Positions 53,846-60,294 of a DNA stretch of 60,294 bases are shown piece by piece. The notes beneath the pieces were generated by a model. The model made no database searches, was not told where the DNA came from, and saw nothing but the letters and a program-made list of their open reading frames with translations. This stretch comes from Plantactinospora mayteni (lineage in GTDB: Bacteria; Actinomycetota; Actinomycetes; Mycobacteriales; Micromonosporaceae), in NCBI RefSeq assembly GCF_016862935.1, contig NZ_BONX01000041.1, positions 1 through 60,294 of the forward strand, in the 5' to 3' direction. Position numbers and translations under genes: made by a program. Position 1 is the first letter of the stretch. Each line of letters begins with the position of its first letter.

Positions 53846-56137
53846 CTACCCGCCGGCGGCACCCGCTCGATCGGGCCGGTACGCCGTGAAGCGGCGCAGC
53901 CGCAGCGAGTTGCCGACGACGAAGACCGAGGAGAAGGCCATCGCCGCACCCGCGATCATCGGGTTGAGCATCCCGATCGCGGCCAGCGGCAGCGCGGCGA
54001 CGTTGTAGGCGAACGCCCAGAACAGGTTGCCCCGGATCACCCGTAGCGTCGCCCGGGACAGCCGGATCGCGTCGACGGCGGCGGTCAGGTCGCCGCGTAC
54101 CAATGTCAGGTCGGCGGCCTCGATCGCGACGTCCGTACCCGTGCCCATGGCCAGCCCGAGATCCGCCTGGGCGAGCGCGGCGGCGTCGTTGACCCCGTCG
54201 CCGACCATCGCCACCACCCGGCCCTCGGCCTGAAGCCGCTTGACCACGTCGAGCTTGTCGGCCGGCAGCACCTCGGCGATCACCTCGTCGATGCCGACCT
54301 CGGCCGCGACCGACCGGGCGACCGCGCCGTTGTCGCCGGTGAGCAGGACCGGGGTGAGGCCGAGCCGCCGCAGTCCGGCCACCGCCTCGCGGCTGGTCGG
54401 CTTGATCGCGTCGGCCACCACCAGCGCTCCCCGGACCTGGCCGTCCCAGCCGGCCAGCACCACGGTCCGACCGGCGGCCTCGGCCTCGGCGACCGCCGGG
54501 CCGAGCGCGGCGGGCAGGTCGAGGCCCCGGTCGGCCAGCAGGCGGGCCCGGCCCACTGTGACCGCCCGGCCGTCGACGGTCCCGGTCACGCCCAGCCCCT
54601 CGACGTTGGCGAACCCGTCGACCGCGGGATGTGGCCCGGTGCGCTCGGCGGCGGCGGTGGCGACCGCACGGGCGATCGGATGCTCGGAGGCGTTCTCCAG
54701 GGCACCGGCCAGCCGCAGCAGCTCGTCGGTGTCCTGGCCGTCGGCCGGGAGGATCTCGGTCAGCGTCATCCGCCCGGTGGTGACGGTACCGGTCTTGTCC
54801 AGCACCACGGTCTCCACCCGCCGGGTCGACTCCAGTACCTCCGGACCCTTGATCAGGATGCCGAGCTGGGCACCCCGGCCCGTACCCACCAGCAGCGCCG
54901 TCGGGGTGGCCAGCCCGAGGGCGCAGGGGCAGGCGATGATCAGTACCGCGACGGCGGCGGTGAACGCCGCCGTGACGCCGTCCCCGGAGCCGAGCCAGAA
55001 GCCGAGGGTGGCCACGGCGAGGGCGATCACGATCGGTACGAACACTCCGGAGATCCGGTCCGCCAGGCGCTGTACCTGGGCCTTGCCGGTCTGGGCCCGC
55101 TCGACCAGGGTCGCCATCTGGGCGAGTTGGGTCTCCGCCCCCACCCGGGTGGCCCGGACGACGAGCCGTCCCCCCGCGTTGACCGTCGCCCCGACCACCT
55201 GTTCGCCGGGACCGACCTCCACCGGCACCGACTCCCCGGTGAGCATGCTGGCGTCGACGGCGGAGGAGCCGTCCTCGACCACGCCGTCCGTGGCGATCTT
55301 CTCCCCGGGGCGGACCACGAACCGGTCACCGACGGCGAGCTGGTCGACCGGGATCCGCGCCTCGGCACCGTCGCGGAGGATCGTCACCTCCTTGGCGCCG
55401 AGTTCGAGCAGGGCCCGCAGCGCGGCACCGGCCCGACGCTTCGACCGGACCTCGAAGTAGCGACCGGCGAGGATGAAGAGCGTGACCCCGGCCGCCGTCT
55501 CCAGGTAGATGTTGCCGGCCCCGTCGCTCGGCCCGATGTCGAGGCTGAACGGGTGGGTCATGCCGGGCACACCTGCGGTGCCGAGGAAGAGCGCCCAGAC
55601 CGACCAGCCGAACGCGGCGAGGGTACCGAGCGAGATCAGGGTGTCCATGGTGGCGGCACCGTGCCGCAGGTTGATCCAGGCGGCCCGGTGGAACGGCAGC
55701 CCGCCGTACGCCACGACCGGCGCGGCGAGGGTGAGCGAGAGCCACTGCCAGTAGTCGAACTGCCAGGCCGGTACCATCGCCAGCACGATCACCGGCACGG
55801 TCAGCACCAGCGACACCAGCAGCCGGGTACGCAGCGTCCGCAGCTCGTCGACCGGTGCCCCCGACTCCGACCCGGACTCGCCGGCCGGTCGTGGCGGCGG
55901 TGGCAGCGCTGCCGTGTAGCCGGTCTTCTCCACGGTGGCGATGAGTTCGTCCGGGGTACGGGTGTCGTCGAAGGTGACGGTCGCCTTCTCGGTGGCGTAG
56001 TTGACCGTGGCGGTCACCCCGTCCAGCCGGTTGAGTTTCTTCTCGATCCGGCTGGCGCAGGAGGCGCAGGTCATCCCGCCGATCTTCAGTTCGATCCGGT
56101 TGGGCGCCATGGGTAGTCGTCCGGCGGCCGGTGCCAT
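53846..56137 (-). CDS. copA: Cu(I)-translocating P-type ATPase
   Basis: About 763 aa. ATG 56137 is preceded by AGGAGG. One N-terminal heavy-metal domain with [16 protein letters not shown], then eight membrane segments, ACPCALG in the sixth (CPC copper site), phosphorylated [18 protein letters not shown] and [11 protein letters not shown]. It pumps Cu(I) out of the cytosol at the cost of ATP. It is the third gene of the copZ-56188-copA operon, and CsoR boxes lie ahead of copZ. Confidence 0.95.
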   Translation of the reverse strand: MAPAAGRLPMAPNRIELKIGGMTCASCASRIEKKLNRLDGVTATVNYATEKATVTFDDTRTPDELIATVEKTGYTAALPPPPRPAGESGSESGAPVDELRTLRTRLLVSLVLTVPVIVLAMVPAWQFDYWQWLSLTLAAPVVAYGGLPFHRAAWINLRHGAATMDTLISLGTLAAFGWSVWALFLGTAGVPGMTHPFSLDIGPSDGAGNIYLETAAGVTLFILAGRYFEVRSKRRAGAALRALLELGAKEVTILRDGAEARIPVDQLAVGDRFVVRPGEKIATDGVVEDGSSAVDASMLTGESVPVEVGPGEQVVGATVNAGGRLVVRATRVGAETQLAQMATLVERAQTGKAQVQRLADRISGVFVPIVIALAVATLGFWLGSGDGVTAAFTAAVAVLIIACPCALGLATPTALLVGTGRGAQLGILIKGPEVLESTRRVETVVLDKTGTVTTGRMTLTEILPADGQDTDELLRLAGALENASEHPIARAVATAAAERTGPHPAVDGFANVEGLGVTGTVDGRAVTVGRARLLADRGLDLPAALGPAVAEAEAAGRTVVLAGWDGQVRGALVVADAIKPTSREAVAGLRRLGLTPVLLTGDNGAVARSVAAEVGIDEVIAEVLPADKLDVVKRLQAEGRVVAMVGDGVNDAAALAQADLGLAMGTGTDVAIEAADLTLVRGDLTAAVDAIRLSRATLRVIRGNLFWAFAYNVAALPLAAIGMLNPMIAGAAMAFSSVFVVGNSLRLRRFTAYRPDRAGAAGG

Positions 56138-56187
56138 TGTTGCCTCCTGGGCTGTTCGTGTCCGTGGCACTAGTTGTGTCCGTGGCG

Positions 56188-57216
56188 CTAGTTGTGCCCG
56201 TGGCCGGGCTCGCCGTGCCCCGGCTCGGCACCACCGGGGGCACCGGTCGTCGGCGCGGGCCGGTCGGGTGTCGCGCCGCCGTCCGGTGTCCCGGTGGGCG
56301 GTGGACTGCCGTCCGGCGTGCCGGCGGGCGGCTGTTGGGCCGGCGAGCCGGCGGTCAGGGTGAACTCGGCGGTCCGGACGGTGCCGCCGTGCTGGAAGTC
56401 GAGATACAGCCGATAGGCGCCGGCCGAGGGGACGTCGGCGAAGAAGGTGATCTCGGGACCGGCGGGTGTCCGTCCGTCGCCGGGCTCGCCGTCCGGGTGC
56501 ACGTGCAGGTACGCCAGGTCGCCCTCGCGAAGCGCGACCAGGTGGCCGTACGCGCCGAGGTAGGGCTGCAAATCGGTGACCGGTCGTCCGTCACGGCTGA
56601 CGGTCAGGGTCAGTTCACTGGTCTGGCCCGGCGCCAGGGCGCCGTCGAGGCGTACCTGGTATCCGTCGACCTCGGCGGTCGGGGCCGGTGCCGGCAGCGG
56701 CCGGGGTTGGAAGTCGCCGGCCACCGCGACGTCGAGCCCGAGGGTCAGTGCCTCCGCGCCGCTGGGCTTGAAGTCGGCGAACGCCCGCCAGCTCCCGGGA
56801 CCGGCCACCGGCGAGGCGACCCGCCAGGTGCCGTCGGCGGCCATCTCGGGGTGTACGTGCCGGAAGCCGGACAGGTCCCGACGGGCGACGATCAGGTGCA
56901 TCCGCTTGTCGTGTTCCACGTCGTAACCGGTCACCGGCCGCCCGTCCGGCCCGATGATCCGGAACGCGAACTCCCCGTCCGGGGCCGGTACGCCGGTCAG
57001 TGTGTAGCCCCGGTCGGAGACGAGCAGCCCACCCGGTAGCCGTGGTGCGCTGGGAGCCTCGGTGCCGGTGCCGTGTCCGGCGGAGTGGGCGGAGTCGGTC
57101 GAGTCGGTGGAGTCGGCGGTACGTACGGGGCCGGTCAGCTCACCGGCCCCGTACGCCGCGCCGAACACTGTCGCGAGCCCGAGCGCGAAGGCGCTCAACT
57201 TCGTCGCGGTGTTCAT
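56188..57216 (-). CDS. Secreted His-tailed copper-associated protein
   Basis: About 342 aa. One N-terminal hydrophobic signal/anchor ([18 protein letters not shown]), then beta-rich repeats with [40 protein letters not shown] and VHPDGEP. The His-x-His-Pro sites recur in both halves. A Pro/Gly linker ends in [10 protein letters not shown], a likely metal-binding tail. It sits between copZ and copA, so it should act in periplasmic or surface copper handling. It is related to uncharacterised actinobacterial copper-operon proteins. Confidence 0.75.
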   Translation of the reverse strand: MNTATKLSAFALGLATVFGAAYGAGELTGPVRTADSTDSTDSAHSAGHGTGTEAPSAPRLPGGLLVSDRGYTLTGVPAPDGEFAFRIIGPDGRPVTGYDVEHDKRMHLIVARRDLSGFRHVHPEMAADGTWRVASPVAGPGSWRAFADFKPSGAEALTLGLDVAVAGDFQPRPLPAPAPTAEVDGYQVRLDGALAPGQTSELTLTVSRDGRPVTDLQPYLGAYGHLVALREGDLAYLHVHPDGEPGDGRTPAGPEITFFADVPSAGAYRLYLDFQHGGTVRTAEFTLTAGSPAQQPPAGTPDGSPPPTGTPDGGATPDRPAPTTGAPGGAEPGHGEPGHGHN

Positions 57217-57249
57217 CGCGTTACCTGGTTTCTGCTGGGTCGAGCGTGG

Positions 57250-57459
57250 TCAGGAAGCGACGAGTTCGTAGCCGGCCTCGTCGACGGCGGCCCGGAGCTG
57301 CTCCGGGTCCACCGGGTCGTTGCTGGTGACCGTGACCGCGCCGGAGGCCAGGTCGACGGTCACCTCGGTCACGCCCGGGAGCGCGCCGACCTCTGTGCTG
57401 ACGGCGTTGACGCAGTGCCCGCAGGTCATTCCCTTGACCTGGTAGCTCTGGGTGATCAT
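57250..57459 (-). CDS. copZ: Copper chaperone, HMA domain (CopZ-like)
   Basis: 69 aa from ATG 57459, with GGGAAGGGAG upstream. A single heavy-metal-associated domain: VKGMTCGHCVNAVSTEVGAL with Cys13 and Cys16, then VTVDLASGAVTVTS and AAVDEAGYELV. It delivers Cu(I) to CopA. First gene of the operon, directly after the CsoR sites. Confidence 0.93.
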   Translation of the reverse strand: MITQSYQVKGMTCGHCVNAVSTEVGALPGVTEVTVDLASGAVTVTSNDPVDPEQLRAAVDEAGYELVAS

Positions 57460-57489
57460 TGCAGTTCTCCCTTCCCTGCCCCCCACCCT

Positions 57490-57506
57490 ATACCCTAGGG
57501 GGGTAT
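57490..57506. promoter_or_regulatory. CsoR box 1
   Basis: ATACCCTAGGGGGGTAT, a G-tract palindrome of the CsoR type, 31 nt upstream of copZ. Confidence 0.85.
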
Positions 57507-57520
57507 GCGACGGACGAGTT

Positions 57521-57535
57521 TACCCCTCGGGGGTA
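57521..57535. promoter_or_regulatory. CsoR box 2
   Basis: TACCCCTCGGGGGTA, a second CsoR-type site between the divergent copZ and csoR genes. Confidence 0.85.
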
Positions 57536-57556
57536 TCCGTACAACAGGACAGTAGC

Positions 57557-57573
57557 ATACCCCTGGGGGGTTA
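57557..57573. promoter_or_regulatory. CsoR box 3
   Basis: ATACCCCTGGGGGGTTA, a third CsoR-type site, 15 nt before csoR, which suggests autorepression. Confidence 0.8.
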
Positions 57574-57587
57574 GCTATGCTTGGGGC

Positions 57588-57890
57588 ATGACGACACCTG
57601 CGGAAACCCCGACTCGTGGTTACACCGCCAGCAAGGACCAGTTGCTCGCGCGGCTGCGCCGGGTCGAGGGGCAGGTCCGCGGGATCGAGCGGATGGTCGA
57701 GGACGACCGCTACTGCATCGACGTACTGACCCAGATCTCCGCCATCCAGGCCGCGCTGGACAAGGTCGCGCTCGGGCTGCTCGACGGGCACGCCCGGCAC
57801 TGCATGCACGAGGGCGCTGCCGAGGGCCGGGCCGACGAGATGGCCACCGAGATGATGGCCGCCGTCGGGCGGCTGATGAAGCGCGGCTGA
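57588..57890 (+). CDS. csoR: CsoR copper-sensing repressor
   Basis: 100 aa from ATG 57588. CsoR family signature: LLARLRRVEGQVRGIERMVE, with the C-H-C copper site at Cys43 (RYCIDVLTQ), His68 and Cys72 (GHARHCMHEG). Cu(I) binding releases it from G-tract palindromes, turning on copper efflux. Divergent from the copZ operon, with three such sites between. Convergent with the 57895 gene, 4 nt apart. Confidence 0.95.
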   Translation: MTTPAETPTRGYTASKDQLLARLRRVEGQVRGIERMVEDDRYCIDVLTQISAIQAALDKVALGLLDGHARHCMHEGAAEGRADEMATEMMAAVGRLMKRG

Positions 57891-57894
57891 CCCG

Positions 57895-58458
57895 TCAACT
57901 GTGCGCCGGATCGGCCTGGCCCACCGGGCCGGGGGTCGGGAAGAGGTCGACCTGCTCGCCGAGTTCCACGTCCCCGGCCAGGTGGGCCGGCGCCGGCCGG
58001 TCGGTCGACGGCAGTCTTGAATATCGCCGCCCGGCGCCGTCGGGGCTCGGCCGGGAGGTGACCCGGAACGGCACCATCGCGATCGGCGCCGGCGGCGGCT
58101 CGAACCTGCGGTCGCCCCAGCGCAGCCAGACGGCGATCCGGCCAGCCGCCGCCTCCAGCCTGAGCTTGTCCACCGAACGCTGCCGGTCGGAGTGGTCGAC
58201 CTCGATCACCACCGGCGCACCGTCCGGCCGCGCACATCCGACGTCCACTATGGAGTGCCGGTGCTCGTACGGCGGCGGCAGCGGCATCACGCTGGTGGCC
58301 CGCCGGTACACCCGCCAGCCCTGCGCCATCGCCCAGGCCGCCACCGAGTCGATCAGCAGCACGGTGACCTCGTCACTCGTCTGGTCGGTGAACGTCAGCC
58401 GGCCCAGCCAACCGGTCAGCGCGGCGCCGATCCGGGCGCCCTCCTCGGCCTGGTCCAC
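57895..58458 (-). CDS. Hypothetical protein with PD-(D/E)XK-like core
   Basis: About 187 aa from GTG 58458. A central segment, HSIVDVGCARPDGAPVVIEV, DHSDRQRSVDKLRL, GRIAVWLRWGDRR, has the D-x(n)-E-x-D...K arrangement seen in PD-(D/E)XK nuclease folds. The N-terminal helical part (AALTGWLGRLTFTDQTSDEV) lacks a motif I recognise. If correct it is a small nuclease-like protein, but catalytic order is unproven. The alternative is an unknown actinobacterial domain. Confidence 0.55.
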   Translation of the reverse strand: MDQAEEGARIGAALTGWLGRLTFTDQTSDEVTVLLIDSVAAWAMAQGWRVYRRATSVMPLPPPYEHRHSIVDVGCARPDGAPVVIEVDHSDRQRSVDKLRLEAAAGRIAVWLRWGDRRFEPPPAPIAMVPFRVTSRPSPDGAGRRYSRLPSTDRPAPAHLAGDVELGEQVDLFPTPGPVGQADPAHS

Positions 58459-58646
58459 ACTCCGACCGTACCGGTAGAAGTTCGGCCGACGCCGCCCGCG
58501 CGGGCGGCGGACTTCGCGCCGCGTCCCGGCGACTCGATCTACGTGCGCAATCCCGAGAAACTGTCGCGGGTGCAGCGGGAGACCGCGGTGAGCCGCGGGC
58601 GTCGGATCCGCGTCCGCTGCGTGAGCCGCGCGATCTCGGGCCACGG
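58459..58646. other. Intergenic region with possible coding remnant
   Basis: A plus-strand frame reads FAPRPGDSIYVRNPEKLSRV with protein-like composition but has no start or stop signals of its own. No gene is called here. Confidence 0.3.
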
Positions 58647-59675
58647 TCAGGGGGTGAGGACGACCTTTCCGGTGACGGTTCCAGACTCGGCGAGGCGCAC
58701 GGCGTCGGCGGTGCGGGCCAGCGGGAACCGGGCGGCGATCTGCGCGGTGACGTGTCCGGCGGCCATCGCCTTCAGGACCTGGGTGAGGTCGTGTCGCAGA
58801 CGGGCCCGGAACCGCTGTTTCGCCAGGGGGCGGCCGGCCCAGATGTTGTAGAAGTAGGCTCGCCGCGCGTTGGGCAGCGCATTCCAGGTCCAGACCCTGG
58901 CGAGGATCTTGAGTACCGGCAACTGCTTCGAGCCGGCGTCGTCTCGGGTGCTGGCGCTTCCGTAGGCGACCAGGGTGCCGCCGGGGGCGAGCAGTCGCCA
59001 CGAGTCGGAGACGCTGCGCGCCCCGAGGTGGTCGAAGACCGCGTCGACGCCGTCGGGCGCGATCTCCCGCACGGCGGCCGGCACGTCGACGTGGTAGTCG
59101 ATCGGCGTGACACCGAGGTCACGCAGCCTGTCGTGGTGGCGCGGGGAGGCGGTACCGATCACCCGAGCCCCGGCGAGGCGGGCGAGCTGTACCAGTGTGG
59201 TGCCGACGCCGCCGTTGGCGCCGTGCACCAGAATCGTCTGGCCGGCTCGGACCCGCGCCTTCCGGTGCAGCATCTGCCAGGCGGTGATGCCGTTGACCAC
59301 CACGGTCTCCGCCTCCACCGGGTCCAGTCCGGCGGGCACCGCCACCACGTCGGCGGCCTCGACGACGACGTGGCTGGCCCAGCCGCCCACCTTGGTCAGC
59401 GCCGCGACGCGCTCGCCGAGGAGCCGGGGGTCGGCGCCGGCCCCGACCGCCTGGACGATTCCGACGAGGTCGTAGCCGGGGACGAACGGGAACGGTGGCT
59501 GGTCGTAGTAGCGCCCCCGACGCATCTGCTGCTCGGCGAAGGAGACGCCGGTGGCCTCCATCCGGATCACCACCTGGCCGCTGCCGGGGGCCGGGATCGG
59601 TGACGTGCGTACCTGCAGTCCGCCTGGGTCCACCACGCCGGGGAGCACGATCTCGGTCCGTCGCTCGGTCGTCAT
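58647..59675 (-). CDS. Zinc-independent MDR-family quinone/alkene oxidoreductase
   Basis: About 342 aa from ATG 59675. MDR-fold: GVSFAEQQMRRGRYYDQPPF, FVPGYDLVGIVQAVG, then nucleotide-binding ILVHGANGGVGTTLVQLARL and YGSASTRDDAG. There are no structural zinc Cys. It is of the QOR (NADPH:quinone reductase) type. Divergent from the tetR gene, with a palindrome in between, so it is the likely target of TetR. Confidence 0.9.
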   Translation of the reverse strand: MTTERRTEIVLPGVVDPGGLQVRTSPIPAPGSGQVVIRMEATGVSFAEQQMRRGRYYDQPPFPFVPGYDLVGIVQAVGAGADPRLLGERVAALTKVGGWASHVVVEAADVVAVPAGLDPVEAETVVVNGITAWQMLHRKARVRAGQTILVHGANGGVGTTLVQLARLAGARVIGTASPRHHDRLRDLGVTPIDYHVDVPAAVREIAPDGVDAVFDHLGARSVSDSWRLLAPGGTLVAYGSASTRDDAGSKQLPVLKILARVWTWNALPNARRAYFYNIWAGRPLAKQRFRARLRHDLTQVLKAMAAGHVTAQIAARFPLARTADAVRLAESGTVTGKVVLTP

Positions 59676-59715
59676 CCTCGTACCCTTCGATAGCTGGTTA
59701 GCACTTCTCGTGTTA

Positions 59716-59730
59716 GTTAGAAGCTCTAAC
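59716..59730. promoter_or_regulatory. TetR operator between MDR oxidoreductase and tetR
   Basis: GTTAGAAGCTCTAAC, arms GTTAGA/TCTAAC with a 3-nt spacer, in an AT-rich divergent promoter. Confidence 0.65.
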
Positions 59731-59778
59731 ATCAGTATTATGGGCTCACTGAGGTGGTGTCAAGCGAGGGGACCAGGC

Positions 59779-60294
59779 ATGGACGAGGCCGCCAGGAGTC
59801 CACGGACGCGTTACCGCGAGCAGGTCCGTGACGAGATCAAGGCGTACGCCTGGACGCAGGTGGCCGGCACCGGCGCGTCCGCGCTGTCGCTCAACGCCAT
59901 CGCCAAGCAGATGGGGATCAGCGGTCCGGCGCTCTACCGCTACTTTCGCAACCGCGACGAGCTGATCACCGAACTCGTCCTGGACGCCTACCGCGACCTC
60001 TCCGACACCTGCCGGGACGCGGCGAAATCCGCGCACGCACCGGCGGCCCGACTGACGGCGGTCGCACTCGCCCTGCGCCGCTGGGCCCTGGCCGCCCCGC
60101 ACCGCTACCTGCTCATCTACGGCACCCCGGTACCCGGCTACGCCGCCCCACCCGAGGCCACCGCGATCGCCGCCAGCATCATGTCGGTACTGCTCGACGC
60201 TTTCACCGAAGCCGAAGCCGAAGCCGAAGCCGAAGCCGAAGCCGAAGCCGAAGCCGAAGCCGAAGCCGAAGCCGAAGCCGAAGCCGAAGCCGAA
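59779..60294 (+). CDS. TetR-family regulator, partial, with Glu-Ala repeat
   Basis: ATG 59779 opens a frame that runs off the right edge (172 codons seen). TetR HTH: LSLNAIAKQMGISGPALYRY then FRNRDELITELVLDAYRD. The last codons are a pure (Glu-Ala)n run. Divergent from the MDR gene; a palindrome lies between. The repeat suggests the C-terminus varies between strains. Confidence 0.88.
   Translation, partial: MDEAARSPRTRYREQVRDEIKAYAWTQVAGTGASALSLNAIAKQMGISGPALYRYFRNRDELITELVLDAYRDLSDTCRDAAKSAHAPAARLTAVALALRRWALAAPHRYLLIYGTPVPGYAAPPEATAIAASIMSVLLDAFTEAEAEAEAEAEAEAEAEAEAEAEAEAEAE
60211..60294 (+). repeat. (GCCGAA)14 hexanucleotide microsatellite to the window edge
   Basis: Fourteen perfect GCCGAA units run to the last base. 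Each adds Ala-Glu without shifting frame. The array probably continues past the window. Confidence 0.97.

Noticed and set aside
58192-58851. Plus-strand gene opposite the MDR and PD-(D/E)XK genes
   Set aside because: The frame is a shadow over two genes with clear protein-like minus frames; only a short middle piece looks protein-like.

Overview
The window is about 60 kb of very GC-rich actinobacterial DNA with many GTG starts and 4-nt stop/start overlaps. Gene content (PknG with zinc ribbons, tripartite tricarboxylate uptake, CBM2 secreted proteins, an Erm methyltransferase, several two-component systems) fits a filamentous actinomycete. Micromonosporaceae (Micromonospora/Plantactinospora-like) is the likeliest family. 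That placement is inference from gene style; there is no rRNA or tRNA gene in the window to confirm it.

Layout, left to right. 1-1.0 kb: an IS200/IS605-type tnpB cut by the window edge and lying directly upstream of pknG. 1.2-7.8 kb: a tightly coupled phospho-signalling operon (PknG-like kinase, PP2C phosphatase, VWA protein, FHA protein), three of whose products carry zinc ribbons. 7.9-9.2 kb: a histone-H1-like, Lys/Ala/Thr-repeat DNA-binding protein. 9.6-15.3 kb: secreted CocE/NonD hydrolase, FKBP isomerase, and a SAM methyltransferase coupled to a PAS-GGDEF-EAL cyclic-di-GMP enzyme. 15.3-16.8 kb: an erm 23S rRNA methyltransferase preceded by a 550-bp non-coding region with ~25-bp degenerate tandem repeats. 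16.9-17.4 kb: the tail of a broken nuclease-like gene.

17.5-21.9 kb is the most unusual locus: a small Trypco2-type protein followed 15 nt later by a 1362-aa protein that joins a trypsin-like protease, a STAND/NACHT-like P-loop NTPase and a long C-terminal array of W-L-N-type helical repeats. It looks like an NLR-like conflict or immune system. 22-28.8 kb: a tripartite tricarboxylate transporter (tctCBA), an orphan second TctC and a CitA/CitB-type two-component system, with palindromes in both control regions. 29-41.4 kb: secreted and accessory genes (DUF1906-golvesin, MerR-methyltransferase fusion, sulfotransferase, epimerase, CBM2 protein, second DUF574-type methyltransferase, M28 peptidase, trypsin-like protease) separated by gene fragments and two families of tandem repeats.

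41.5-47 kb: an ABC-2 exporter with a DesK/NarL-type two-component pair, a cupin/MarR divergent pair sharing an 18-bp inverted-repeat operator, and a YtrA-type GntR regulator. 47.1-49.7 kb: a five-gene Asp23/AmaP/DUF2273 envelope-stress operon containing a 40-bp stop/start duplication. 49.8-53.8 kb: MBL hydrolase, DHA2-type MFS exporter, small winged-helix-like protein, geranylgeranyl-reductase-like flavoprotein. 53.8-57.9 kb: a copper module (CopZ, a secreted His-tailed protein, CopA) divergent from CsoR across three CsoR boxes. 57.9-60.3 kb: a possible PD-(D/E)XK protein, a quinone-oxidoreductase-like MDR and a TetR regulator whose coding sequence runs into a (GCCGAA)n array at the window edge.
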